Part shown: positions 1-12,268 of the stretch, one piece after another
Numbering within the stretch: the first letter of the stretch is position 1
Layout: each line of letters starts with the position of its first letter
Origin: Acanthamoeba sp. SK_2022b
Lineage: Eukaryota > Discosea > Longamoebia > Acanthamoebidae
DNA length: 64,000 nt
Assembly: GCA_027943245.1 (NCBI GenBank)
Contig: JANDJZ010000008.1
Span: 248,001-312,000, forward strand
Direction of reading: 5' to 3'
Made by a program: the position numbers and the translations under genes
The notes under the pieces: model-generated
The model's database searches: none
Told to the model about the DNA's origin: nothing
What the model saw: the letters and a program-made list of their open reading frames with translations, nothing else

Positions 1-147
1 AGAAGCAAGCAAGCTAAAAAACGTAAGTAAAAAAATGCAAAAGGGCCCTTTGGGTTCACGAAAACCATCAAAGCGAACTGAAGGCACCGGTCAGAGCAGA
101 ACGGCCGTGTGGATTTTAATCGGTCTTTAAAAGAGGATTCAATCACC
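1..147. other. Upstream region of the RhoGEF gene
   Basis: Non-coding sequence before the first ATG of the RhoGEF at 148. It is more A-rich than the coding DNA around it. It probably holds the 5' UTR and part of the promoter. I see no recognisable promoter element. Confidence 0.5.
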
Positions 148-3100
148 ATGTCGCAGCAGCCGCGCAGCCGCAATGCGCTCGCTGAGAAGATTGCTCTTTG
201 GGAAGAACGCAATCGACGCATTCAGGATGCCCAATTAGCCTCGGCATCGAGACCTCGAAGCATTCAACCCAAGCATGTAACTCTAGGCGAGATGGGGGCG
301 AGGGCGAGACCGGTGGTGGGGAGCGGTATCGCTCAGAAGCCCGTAGCCACAGCGTCACCACGCCCCCTCGACAGTGCAAGCCACAACAATCAAGAGGAGG
401 AGAAGGAGAAGGAGAAGGAACGAGAGCAACATGCCAGGGAGCGATTGCGAAAGGAGGAAGAGGAAGAAAAGGCACGAATGGATGAAGAAGTTAAGAAAGA
501 ACTAGAACGGATGGAACGAGAGGTGGAGGGACATAAGTTGCAGCAAGACCAAGAGCGAATGCGCAAGGAAGCTGAAAAGCTTGAGCGAGAGGCAAAGAGG
601 AAGGAAGAAGAGGCAAGAGAACGGGAGGCAAGGGAACGCGAACGGAAGGAACATGAGGAACGCAAAGCAAAGGAGCAAGAACAGCAGCGGGAGCGGGAGC
701 GGAAAGAGGCGGAGGAGGAGGAAGCGGAGGAAGAGGCGAAGCAGAAGCTTCTCGCTGCACTCGAGCAGAAGAGCGAGAAGGAGCTCGAGCGAGAGAGAAT
801 CCGGCTCGAAGATGAGCGGCTTCACCAGGAACGATTAAAAAGAGAGGAAAAGGCGCGCATATGGAGGCTGAAGGAAGAAAACAAAGCAGCCACCAAGATC
901 CAGGCCATATGGCGAGGATGGCATGCAAAGCGAAAATTCCAAGTGATACGTGAGTACCTCAGATTTAGTTCCTCTCCCCAATTCCCCAAGCTCACTGAGT
1001 TCACCTGCTACAGGGAAGATGAACCTTTATCGGACACAGGTAGCTCAAGAGATTCTCTCAACAGAGGAGAGCTACGTGAAGACATTGCGTGAAGTTGTTG
1101 AGGTAAATTAGGTGCCATTCAATTACGGAACCGGCAAGCTAATTATAATTTTCAATGTTTTGTTTCACGTGCAAAAAAATAGCATTTCGTTAAGCCGCTC
1201 AAGGAGGCGGTGGCTCGAGGAAAGCCCATCATCTCCCAGGATGAGATCAAAACAATATTCTCGCACATCCAAATCATTCTGGGGTACAACGATGCCCTGC
1301 TCGAGGACCTGAGGAAGAAGACGAGTTCCTGGCATCCCTACCAAATGATAGGAGACGTGTTCCTCAAGATGGCCGCCTTCATGCGAGTGTACACCGACTA
1401 CGTGCGCAACTTCAATGACGCGCTCGCTATGATCCAAGTGCGTCTCTGAACCATTGCTGTCGTCCCTCACCTGCTCACCCACCTCCAACACTTCCCTTGG
1501 CAGGAGTGCAAGAAATCGCCCGAGTTCTTGGCCTTCTGCAACGACACCTACTCGAAGATGAGCGTCGTTCAGGCCGATCTCTCCTCTTATCTCATCACCC
1601 CCGTACAGCGCATTCCTCGGTACCAGGTTTGTGCGCTCTTTTTACCCACATGGCGTGGTCAGCCCTGGCGTTACCCTTACCGACGTGGGTCTCGTGTTCT
1701 TTTTAGCTTCTCGTCAGAGATCTGTTGAAGCACACCTGGAAGGAGCACAGCGACTACGACAACCTGGAGCAAGCGTTGCAGCAAATCACAACAACTGCCA
1801 TCTACGTGAATGACAAGCAGAAGGAGGCCGAGAACATTCAGAAGATGCTGAACATCCAAGGCAGCTTGTACGGCAAGAAGCTAGTTGTGCGTCACCCCTC
1901 ACACCTGCGCTGCACCATTTCCCCTTCTGCCGATTGACTTGCTTGATCATACATGCGTCAAGAATCTGGTGGATCCCCAACGCCGGTTTATCAGGGAGGG
2001 CTGCCTCGTTGAAATCAACGCGAAAGGCAAGGGCAAGCCGCGATGGTTCTTCCTGTTCACCGATCTGCTGGTCAAGTGCAACATGTCCAACACCATGAAG
2101 AAGAAGACCTTGAAAAAGGGCTCCACTCCCTCGTTCGAGTATGTGGGACAGCTGCCTTTAGAAGGTTGCGAGCTGGTCAACTCTGGTGATGAGGGCGACA
2201 AGAAGCATGGTTTCCAGGTACCTCTAGTCTCTCTCTCTCTCTCTCTCTCTTGCCTCATTGATGATCACTATTCACTCTTCCTTGTGCTCTTCAGGTCAAC
2301 ACGAGCTCATCGTCCCTCTGGCTCTGTGCCTCGTCCGAGGAAGAGAAGGCAGAGTGGATGAAGGATCTGAAGGAGTGTATCAAGCTGCTCAAGGAGAAAA
2401 GCGACCTCTACGATGGTACAGCAATCTGGTCTCTGCGCAGAGTTTGACCAGGTCGAAGTTGAACCTTTATTTTCGATGCGCAGAGCACGCCACTAAGATC
2501 GCATCCCAGCGAGCAGCAGCAGCGAAAGCTCTCATCGCGGAGCAGTACACGGGCTACCGAGTCAGGGGTTCCTACGCTCCGACAAGCGGCGCCAAGCGGG
2601 CCGAGTACAGGTACCGACTGAGCCTGAGGCCATCTCGGCTTACGCGCGGGCATTCACTCCGTCCTCTTTGCTCTCCCAGGAAGGGCTCGCTGGGGGGGAA
2701 CAACCCGATGGAGCTGCCTGATGAGGCGGATACGGACTTGGGCAAGTCATCTTTCCGAGCCCTGTCCGCGCAAGAGCGATTCCAGCTGGCCACGCAAGCC
2801 GAGCAGCGGTACACATCGGACTTATTTTGAGGTGGCTTTACGAATTACTGACAATAGACTTCATATGTCATCGCGGCTACTCTTAGATTGAGCGCCTTAC
2901 TCGAGGAGGAGAAGCAGCTGGAGCAGACCAGGGTGGACGCCGGTCTCGAGAGAGTCAGGCAGTTTAAGGATAGCATGGGCAAGCGGTATTCGAACGCCTC
3001 AGAGGACATGAACCTACTTGACGGTAGCGACTACGACGAGACTCTCGACAGTAGTGATGGCAGCTTCATCGCAGACCTCAACGAAGGTAACGGCACTCCG

Positions 3101-4460
3101 GAAACGTTATCCCGGACTGGCAGCGTCGGCTCCTTCGATGAGAGCGAAGGGTACGTAAGCCAGCGTGAATCGGTTCAAAGCGCACGCGACATGCGGCTCG
3201 TGTACTCAGTTTCGCTGCCTTTCAGATTCATGAACGACAGCGGGTCCTCCCAAAGTCAGCCTGGTAAGAGGCGATTTGCTAGCATGAAGGTACGTGTTCG
3301 CCAAGCACCTGCACATCGAAAAAAAGCGGTTTATACAAGCCTGTTGTTGCTTGGTGTTTCCCCTGTGCTTCTGCAGAGGGAGCATTACCGAGGCGCAAGC
3401 GGCGCCTCGTCCAAGTCAAACTCGCTTACAAACTCGCCCAAAGAGGAGAGAGAGGCTGGTAAGTCTCGGTTTATACGTTGCTGCTCTACTGCAGTAGAGA
3501 TTGCTCACTGCAGTGTTCTCGTCGTCGGCAGCCCCTACCCCTACGACCGCGACAGCGGCGCCGCCTAGCGCCGACGCTCCGGCAGCTGCAGCGCCCAAAA
3601 CAAGGAAGTTCGCCAGCCTCAAGAGGGAGAATTACCGCAGTGCGCGAGCGTCTCAGTACACTTCGCCTGGGCCTTCGCCACAAGCATCGTCGAGCGTCGA
3701 CCTACCGACTGCAACAGACGACACAGCACTGGACAGGGAAGAGAGCGACGTGGTCATTCACGAAGACGCCGCGCCGACTCCGCTCGCGGTCGTTCTGGAG
3801 AAGGATCGGCGGAAGACCAACTACGCGACGGGGCGGCAAAGGTATCCCTCGGTCCACTCCAAGGACCTGAAGGTACCCAGTGGCGATTTCGGCGATGTAA
3901 CGGACATCCTTACGGAGATGAAGAGGGACAAGAGCGGCAGCCGGCTGGCCAGAGGCGGCAAGAAGAAATTCCCCTCAATCAAGAAGGGCGACCTCAACGG
4001 CTGTTCTGAGGCACTATCTACGGCGCCACCCCCGGTGTCCACCGATGGACCGGACAGCGCCCCGGTCTCCGTGGGAAAGGAAGACGAAGGCAAGAAGAAG
4101 GTCAAGAAGAAGAAGTTCAGCTCGCTAAGGCCCCTCGAGAAAAAGTCAATCGCGGCCCACGGCGACGGCGGAGGCAAGGAGGATTACAGCGAGGAAGGCG
4201 TGAAGAAGTACAGCAGTATGAAGAGGGAGGACTTCAAGGCCCACGCTGCCGCCTTCGGAGCGATCGAGCTGAAGGACATGGTCGCCGTGGCGAGGCCTAC
4301 CGAGCCCCCCGCTGCTTCCCTCTCGAACGGCGCACCGGGGGGTCCGCCGAAGCGACGGTTCGCCAGCATGAAGCGGGAGACCTACAAGAGCTTTGCCCAG
4401 CCCAGTAGCGATGAACTGGAGAAGCACGAATTCGAGAACGGCGAGGACGATGCCAAGTAG
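148..4460 (+). CDS. RhoGEF: IQ motif, DH-PH module, Ser-rich repeat tail
   Basis: Predicted guanine nucleotide exchange factor for Rho-family GTPases, acting at the membrane or cortex. The ATG at 148 opens a long first exon whose protein is charged and Glu/Arg-rich (coiled coil), ending in an IQ motif (ATKIQAIWRGWHAKRKF) at about 895-945, a likely calmodulin site. Splicing 949 to 1014 joins it to the DH domain, which opens with QEILSTEESYVKTL and continues through ITPVQRIPRYQLLVRDLL (across the intron after 1626) to about 1880. A PH domain follows at about 1960-2400 (RRFIREGCLVEI, RWFFLFTDLLV, LWLCASSEEEKAEWM). The C-terminal third (about 2880-4460) is low complexity and carries seven copies of a basic-aromatic-x-Ser-hydrophobic motif. 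Internal intron boundaries around 1880 and 2420-2900 are not all certain. The DH-PH call is strong; which GTPase is activated cannot be read from the sequence. Confidence 0.9.
2228..2251 (+). repeat. (CT)n tract at a RhoGEF 5' splice site
   Basis: Pure CT dinucleotide run beginning about 10 bp after the GT donor of the intron that interrupts the PH domain. Confidence 0.9.
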
Positions 4461-5174
4461 TTCGTTTCGGGTGCTTGACCATGCCAAGGTAAGCTCTGAG
4501 GGGCATTGATTTTGATCGTGGTGTAGTCGGTTGACATATTTCCTCGCTATTGCTTCTAGGCAGTCCTGGTGGGAGTGGTCGGGCAAACCGATGGCTTGTC
4601 TGACCCGTCACCTCCATGGCCGCGGTTCCTTCTCTCTCTCTCTCTCCCCTCCTTCCCTCTCTTCTCTTAATTTATTATCCCCTTCTTCTTTGGGTTCTTG
4701 CTTCCCGTCACCACCCACTCCCTCTCTTCCCCTCTCCCTCTTCGTGTATATTACTCGCCCCAACATCTGTTCATTAAACTGCGCCCAACACACGCACGCC
4801 TCTCCACCCCCTCCCTCCTATCCTCCTCTTGTCGCAAACGCTCCCTCGTGCCGTGGAACGCAAGTGCTGTGGGCCTATTGGTTGCTGCCGCCGTTCTGCC
4901 GTAGGGTACCCGTGCTGCGGGTTTGGAAGGATGTTCAGGCCACGCGTCGCTTTTTGCTGCCCGCCCCTGGAACAGGAAAGTCGAAGTACCGAAAAGGTAG
5001 GTATCAAATGTTGGTGTCCTGGTCAGGCCTCGAGACGTGACGTTCAACTACAAGTCTGCGGCAAGAAGGCAAACCAAAGCGACGTGGGTTGAGGCGGAGA
5101 GCGAGAGCGAGAGGCGGAGAGAGCGAGCCACGCACACCACGTTTTGTGGGAAGTCTTGGTAGGGAGAATCGCAG
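4461..5174. other. RhoGEF-RhoGAP intergenic region with pyrimidine-rich tract
   Basis: About 700 bp between two genes in the same direction. The part at 4629-4760 is strongly C/T-rich on the + strand. The rest should hold the RhoGEF 3' UTR and the RhoGAP promoter and 5' UTR. No supported ORF, tRNA or other RNA gene was found. Confidence 0.5.
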
Positions 5175-7205
5175 ATGAGCGACAAGGAAGCCAAGAAAAA
5201 GGAGAAGGCTGAGCAGAAGGCGGCCGCCAAGGCCTTGAAGAAGGCCGACAAAGAGAAGAAAAAGGAAGTCGAAAAGGAGAAGAAGAAGAGGTCAAGCTTT
5301 TTCGCGGCGAAGCGGTCATCCAGCCTTACCCCCACCGTGAGCAACAATGGTACACCGTCCCATCCACCATCGGAAGTGTTGACGCTGTAGGCTGACCTTT
5401 CGCCCTTTTACAGGAAAACCATTGAGTGCCCTCGAAAAGGCCTTGATGTCCCGGCCCGGGGAACAGGAGCTCCTTGCCAAGGGCGTCATCAAAGCCACAC
5501 GAAATAGTACGCGCTGCTACAATCAACATCCTCACTTCCACCCCCCCCCAAGCAACTCCTCATCTGCTCTGATCCTGGACTTGGCCAGTTCCCGTTTTTG
5601 GGGTGCCGCTGCCCCACGTGATGTACATCACCTACACCCAGTTCCAGCTTCCCCTACCCGTGCTTCATGCCTGCGAGTTCCTGCGGAAGGGCAAGGGTAC
5701 TTCTCTCGCAGTTGGGCCTGAAGCACGCGGGTCCCATAGCGCTGAATCTCGAACAGGTCACCACTTGAAGACAGAGGGCATCTTCCGGGTCCCAGGTTCA
5801 GCAGAGGAGGTCAACAACTTCAAGGCCAAGTATAACATAGGTATGACCTCCATCGCCACTGACACTGTGCACTGTGTTAACGAAGGCTGGCGGCCAGGCG
5901 AGGACCCTGAATACAACGATTCCCATATCCACTCAGTTGCCAGCATGCTCAAGCTGTACTTCAGGTATTGCGCCCACGCGCTTGCACAAGCCACAGCCCT
6001 ACCGCTGACCGTCCGTGTGCAATGTTGATTTTGAAAACCAGAGAGCTTCCGGAGCCCTTGTGTACCTACAAGGGCTATCAGCTGTTTTGCGACAGCCAGA
6101 GGGATCCCGACGTGGAGCAGGGAAAGAAGAAGCTCATTCACGCCCTCTCCTCCCTACCGCCCGTCAACAAAGCTCTCTTCGCCACCGTCTCCCGCCTGCT
6201 CAGGGATGTGGTTCGTTTCCCGTCCTCACTACTACACCGTACTGGCGTGTGCCGTTCCAGAGCAACTCACCGCGCGACAACAGGCGGCGCACGAAAAGGT
6301 GAACTTGATGTCTCCGGACAACCTCGGCATCGTGTGGGGACCCACTCTGCTCAGAGAGGAGAAGGAGAACTTCATGAGCATGGACCTCCCCGTGTCGGTC
6401 ATCATCTCCCTCATCAAGTACTGCGACGAGCTCTTTGCTGGCGAGGTTGGTCTCCCTCCGCGGTAGTTGATCGTCATCGTTTCAAGACGCTTACAACCAT
6501 TGCGAAACTCTCGCAGGAGCAATTGGAGCTCAAGGCAGCGTCGCAAGCCATCATCTTGCACTCGGCTCCGGCTCCCACAGCCCCGGAGATGGCCGAGAGC
6601 GGGAGCTTCAGCAGCATACCCAAGTCGCCCGCGGCGACTCCGGAGCTGGGAAGCTCAGGGGCGCATGATGTTGTGCCCCTGCACCTTCCCTTCCCGAGAC
6701 TGCCCCCGGACTTCGCCCCACGCTCTCCCGGCTCGCCCGGAGCGGACTCAGACAGGACCGGAATGAGGTCTCCCTTTGGTACCTATTTTCTCACTCCCAA
6801 TCTCTTCTGTGCTGCGGCTTCATGTCCCCACGCCGCCGCGGCAGCTTCTCACCTATCCCCGACGATCACAGGCAGAGGACCTACGCATGGCCGGTCATCC
6901 TCCTTCACTTCTCAGAACGGCAGCCCCTTCCTCCCTCCTACCCTGGCGCAATCTGGTATCTCCTCGCTTTGGGCCATCCTCTCGCCTCTGGACACCAATC
7001 CAATGAGCTTTGCTCCTCTCCCACCGCAGGTTCACACCCCTTGGCCAAGGTCGGCGATAGCCCGCCCATGTCCGGTGTTCCGTACGGTGCCCCTCGTTGT
7101 GTTGTTAAAGCCCCATTGGCCCTGTTGGCTCATCCTGCCTCTGGGACCTTTTCTGCAGCGAACCTCCTGCCAGAATCTATACACCGCCGATCCTACCAGG
7201 CGTAG
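5175..7205 (+). CDS. RhoGAP domain protein
   Basis: Predicted GTPase-activating protein for Rho-family GTPases. The ATG at 5175 begins a Lys/Glu-rich basic stretch (KEAKKKEKAEQK) that could be a coiled coil or membrane-binding region. The RhoGAP domain runs from about 5595 to 6450 across several exons: VFGVPLPHVMY at the start; TEGIFRVPGSAEE with the arginine finger (GIFR) at about 5770; LKLYFRELPEPL across an intron at 5963-6041; then LSSLPPVNKALFATVSRLLRD and MSPDNLGIVWGPTLL. All are family hallmarks. The tail is Ser/Pro-rich. The stop at 7203 is the best guess; last-exon splicing after about 6780 is unclear and an alternative end near 7230 is possible. It follows the RhoGEF in the same orientation. 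Confidence 0.85.
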
Positions 7206-7597
7206 CGGGCGTGAGAAGGCCCTCCGCTGAATTGTCTACGCCGCCACGGAGCGCGGGGCGCATTCTCTCCGGTCGTCGAGAAAACTCAGACGAGCACTCG
7301 ACGGAATGAGGGACACAGCCTCACACCACACATAGCAGATCCTACGCAGCAATGGCAGCAACAAGGGACACGATGCCCGAGGGTGAACACAGGGAGCCCC
7401 ATCGCCTCGGAGGTAGCCCCACCCAAGGCGAGTGAGCGTCAGAAACGAGGAGAGAATGTATGATGAATGGCGATGAAGTTTCAAGCCTTCGCACGGCATG
7501 TTGTTATTGTTATTGTGATTGTTGGTTGGTGTTTATGTTTTACAGGCGCCTCCGCCACCTCCTCCAAGGAGTGGCATCCAGCATCTGCAGTTTGTTA
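7206..7597. other. Convergent intergenic gap between RhoGAP and HAUS6-like gene
   Basis: About 390 bp between two 3' ends. It should contain both 3' UTRs. I see no ORF with family features and no RNA gene. Confidence 0.5.
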
Positions 7598-10500
7598 TTA
7601 TTGCATGGACGAGAAGGACAGCTTCTTGCGCGGGCGGGTGGGCGAAGCAGCGCCGCTGCCGCCGTTGGGCGTGACGGCAGTGAGCCGTCGGGCGAGGTCG
7701 TCGTCCTTCTTGCTGTGGTGGAGGCCGCCCTGGGGCACAGGCGTGAGAAGGCCATCCATCACCGTCTCGTCCATCTCCTCGGCAGAGAGCAGCGACAGGT
7801 CGAGCTGCGGCGCTTCCTTCCCTCGGCCTCCTCCGAATAAACCGACGGCAGGCGACGCGCAAAAGGTGTCCCACTCCTTGGTCTCCTTGACGTCATCGAG
7901 TCCGAAGAATATGTCGTCCACGACGGTCGTGCCCACCGCCACTGCGTTGGTGGCTGATGAGGTGTCGCCGACAGGTTGATCGATGCCCTTCACCTCGTCA
8001 TTGAAGCTGTCCTCCAGCAGGTCCTCCGCTTCGCTCACCCCCGACGACTCGTAGTCATCGGCAGCTGCTGAGGCTATAGCTCGTCCTTCATCCTTATCAT
8101 CACCGTCCTCCTCCTCATCCTGCTCGCCGAGCTCCTCCTGCAGATCCGCGAACAAGTCCTCATTCGCGTTCTTGGCGGGAACGTCGTCTGTGTCACCTGT
8201 GGAATCAGACCACGAGACATCAGAAGAGGGGCGTTTTGAGGGCTTCCTGGGGAGAGGGGGGGGGGGTTAATGCAACAGCAATACCATTGGGCGGTTTAAA
8301 CGTGATGTCGAGGACGGAGTAATCGCCCAGGGCCGTCTCATCGGCGCAATTGCTTTCGTCCTCGTCATCCTCAAGACCTCCAGCCTTTGCGATCTCGGCC
8401 TCCATGTTGATTTCTGTCATCTCTTCTTCCTCGTCGTCTTCGTCAATCCCCGTGTCATCGTCGTCGTCTCCATCTTCGTCGTCTCCCTCCTCTTCCGACT
8501 CGATCGCCATCGACCAATTCACGCTCGCCTCCACATGTCCTCCTTCATCGTCCTCCTCATCCGCCAAGGTCGTTTCGGCAACCTCCTCGATTTGGTGTTC
8601 CAACTTCTTCTCAGCTACCTCTTCCGCCTCTTCATCATGCACCTGGTGCCTCACGGTCTGGTTTGTGCTTGACTCTTCCTCTGCATCCTCTTCATCCTCT
8701 TCATCGCTCTCGAGCTCTCGCAAATCGAATCCGAGCGAGATCCTCTTCTTCTTGGCCTCCTCTCGCACGCTCCCCCGGATTTCTACCGAGAGACCTTCCG
8801 CTTGCTCCTCTTCAAACGCATCGGCCTCGTCCTCGTCTTCGAGCTGAGGCTCCACACCAAAGTCCGCATCGTCAGCCTCCTCCTCCTCCAACTCGTCAAA
8901 GTCGGCTTCGCTGAGTGGGTCATCCACGACGTCATCGCCCGCCTCTTCGTGGGGCTGGGCTTCAGCAGCCGCAGCGTCCCTCAACGCGGTGATATTGATC
9001 GAAAACTGCTCCGTGCGTTCTCCCACGCGGTCATCGAGATCGTCCAGCTGCGCCATGGAGAGGTCGTTCAGGGCGTCTTCTTGCCACCCCTCGTCCTCTC
9101 GCAGGATGTTGGACGTCAGTCGGTCGGCCATCATGCTCAGCACGTCCCGGCCCTTCACGGGCGTCCCGTCGTTGAGTATCAGCTCCTCGTCCTCCTCGTC
9201 ATCGCCCCGGTCGAGGTCGTCGAGCTGCGCGAGCAAGTCCTCATCGCCGAGCTGTGACGTGTGAGGGTAGTCGGTGGAGAAGGTGGCGAAGCTTTGTTGG
9301 GGAAGCGCAGGAGTGGACGTGGCCTGCAGGAACGAGTCTTCCTTCATCAGCCACGCGTCCGCGTCCTCCTCGGACGGCTTGAATGGCTTGCGGTCCTTCT
9401 CGAGGATCTGCGAAGCCATCGAGGCCGCCGCGGAACCGGAGGAGAAGGGGTCCATGAACGAGAGCGGATCGGACGCAAAGGGACTGCTACCGACAGGCGA
9501 CGACGCGGGCGACGGGGAGTCGAGCGGCGCGGGTGCGCGGGAGGCGAAGTGGGGCAGGCCGATCGTGCCGCGCTGGAGGGCGATGGTGTTGCCCTTGGGC
9601 CCGCTAAATGGAGAGAACAGGCCCAGGTTGAGCGTGAACTGAGCCGTCATCTCGCGCATGGGAGACAGGTCCAGCCCGCCCAGGTGCGAGCTATCGGGCC
9701 TTGCGCTCCATTTCTCGCCATCGCTGCTCGACCCGCTGGTGCTCAACGGCGATGAGAGCACGTTGCCTGCCGCGCTCTCATCAGCCAGCTTGCTGCCACG
9801 CGAGAACATGGCTTTTTTCATGGCCATGGCCGAGCCGCCTTTTGACCCAATTTCCCGAGAACGGGTGGGTTCGTGTCAGCGGTGGCCGTATACGCTCTTA
9901 CTCGGAACGAAAACGTGAGTATGAGTACCAGATGCCCTTCCGGACCCGATGCTGAGTCGCGGCCTCCTCTGCTTGGCGGCTCGGTGTATTGAGTCCACCA
10001 TGCGTTCCTGGTCCTCGCGCTTCGGCAGCGGGGTGGCGCCGACTTGCGTAGGCGCGTGTGCGGCCGCATCTTGGGCTTCGTCCAGGCACTTCTCCAAAGC
10101 TTGATCTGGTGTCGGCGGCAAAAGCTCAAACGCAGCGCTGAACAAACGAAAGCGGATGAGAACGAAGCGAGGAGACTTTACTATGGCGTGAATATGTACC
10201 TGGCGTCGGCACTCGCACGCGATGGCGTATGCAGGCCCAACGGCTTACGAGAAGGTGTGGCGGGGACTGGACACGACAAAAGCGGTTAGCAAGCAACATG
10301 GGACAAATTGTGTTCGAACTGGCGTACCGGCCACGCTCGGTTCCATAGGCACGAGCTTGCGCAGCTTCGCCGTCTGATCCTGGAGCGCGGGGAGGTCTTC
10401 GTTGAGGCTATTGTTGAACGTCGAGAGAGTGGCCAAGCGATTTTGGTGGGCGTTCAGAAGGTTCGTCAGCATCGGCGCATCTTCGAGGAGCTGGCTACCG

Positions 10501-12110
10501 CCTGATGTCATGCAATGTTAACAACATGGCATTATAAAATTCGGTCAGCAACAACGTCATACCCTCAGATGATCGCTCCAGAAGGCGGTTCGACTCGATC
10601 CGTTTCTTGACAACGGACAAAGACAGGTCCCACAGCTTAATGAGCGTGAACAGGTCCAGCTTGTCCTCTCTGAGCGGGTTGAGCGAGAGCAGCTGCTGGC
10701 ACTCTTGGTAGCTAAGGCTCTGCGAGGCCGTGGCCTGAGAGGAGGCGGGCGAGACGGGCGAGCACATGGACGACGACAGAAGCTGCTGACGCAACGACGT
10801 CAAGTCGCTGTGCATGGCCGTTTGGTCCAGTGCGACCTTGCTCGACTTGCCGAGCGCGAGGCTCTCCAGCATGTCTGGCGAGTAAATCGGAAACGTTTAA
10901 ACAGGGAGCCATGGTGGTTGCGAGAGCATCGCCGAAAAGGAAAAGCGAGAAGGGACGACGATGGGCACCTCTGTTGGCAGCGTTCTCTTCGTGGTATTTG
11001 GAGAACAGATTCCACACGCACTTGATCTTCTCGATCTTCTTCTGCCTCACGTCGTTGTGATCTTCGGGGAGAGCGGTCCTGTCAAAGCTCGCTGCGATGC
11101 GTTTGCGCTCCTCCCTCAACTTTTTCTGAAGGCGGAGGAGAGTTGCGGGCCGAGACCGGATGGGCTGGTAAGCCTCCGCAGCGCGAGCACGAGGCAGGCA
11201 GAGTGAGAGAGTACCAATTGCTGAGTGAGGCCCCTGTACTCGGTCTCGAGCTCCTGAGCATACGTGCGCCACTCGGCCTGCTCTGCCACGGCGGCCTGCG
11301 CATGAGCCACGAACTTCTGGCTCTGGCGCGCTATGTGCAGCTGCCAGGGCGAGGCAACGTAGTAGGCGTCAGCACAGCAAGCGCTACAACGTATTTACAT
11401 CGGTGAAGGCACACGCGAAGGTTGCCCGTCCTCACCTTAGCGGTTTTGTCGATGATTTCGGCCTGCTTGTAGGTGGTGGTATCGATCAGGCACTTGGGCG
11501 GCGGCGCGATGGAAGGATACTTCTTGGCAAGACAAGCTTTGAGGGCAGCGGTGGAGAGATGCAGGAGAAGAGTGTAGAACCTTCAAAAAACGATTTAAAG
11601 TGAGTCCCCAATAGAGATTTGCTTGCTTCACTGAGCTCATTTGCGCACCTGGTACCCACGCTCTGAAGGTGTGACAGTCGGAACGTGCCAATTGGAATCT
11701 CTCCGTCATGCTCAAACTCAGTGATAAGCTGACTCGCGGCCTTCTTGTAGTCATTGAGATTGTTCTTGGCATCAAGTGTCGGCCAGATTCCTTTGAATGC
11801 CTTTGCACTGGATTAGCAACGAAGTGAATGTGCGTGAATGTGTATAATTGTGTACCTTCTTCGTTCGTTCACGGTTGATTTGTCTAAGCAGGTAGTGAAG
11901 AACAACCTGCATGCCCTTGGTGCTCGCTTGCTCGAACATGTCGGGATGAAACACAATGCTGTACTGCTTTTCATTCTCCACCGGACAGAAGCCGAGGACC
12001 ATCATGTTGCTCCACCATAGGTCCTTTGGTGGGATTGCCATCTTCGGAATGCGTCGTGTTTCACGACCGATGTTTTCCTTGTCCTCATCGTTGGCCAAAG
12101 TCGTGTCCAT
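7598..12110 (-). CDS. HAUS6: Augmin subunit 6-like protein (HAUS6/FAM29A family)
   Basis: Augmin recruits gamma-tubulin to existing microtubules in the spindle; subunit 6 is its largest chain. The N-terminus fits the HAUS6 N-domain: DLWWSNMMVLGF, IVFHPDMFEQ and VLHYLLRQINRERTKK at about 11845-12025. Splicing joins AFKGIWPTLDAKNN and GEIPIGTFRLSHLQSVG (about 11655-11795), then KKYPSIAPPPKCL (about 11490). Middle exons (about 9960-11330) are helical and coiled-coil-like, as in the family. The C-terminal half (7598-9827) is a long, very acidic low-complexity region with runs of Asp/Glu. The ATG at 12110 is chosen because the upstream in-frame codon is TTG. An intron near 8250 rejoins the frame so that the protein ends at the TAA at 7598; its exact edges are uncertain. 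Family assignment rests on motif recall, not on an alignment. Confidence 0.7.
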
Positions 12111-12268
12111 CTCCAGGCGTTTAATGTCTTTGCGAGTTGGGTTGGCGCGCAAACCTTCGGGAGGTCAAATTTGGCGGGAATCAGGAAGAACCGGAATACA
12201 AGGCCAAAGGAGGCGCGGTGAGACAGGCCAGGCGCCCAAAGTGGTGGGCTTCGGTATTTCCACGCGCC
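12111..12268. promoter_or_regulatory. Candidate bidirectional promoter, HAUS6-like / AIMP1-like
   Basis: Only 158 bp separate the two divergent start codons. Both promoters must lie here or inside the genes. No TATA box or named element is evident; the call is positional. Confidence 0.4.

Noticed and set aside
4698..5092. Several 60-100 codon frames in the RhoGEF-RhoGAP spacer
   Set aside because: Low complexity, no domain, and frames on both strands of equal length; no evidence of coding.
8350..8847. A 165-codon Ser-rich frame on the + strand
   Set aside because: It is the antisense shadow of the Asp/Glu-rich tail of the HAUS6-like gene; GAA/GAC/GAT codons read backwards give Ser/Phe/Val runs.
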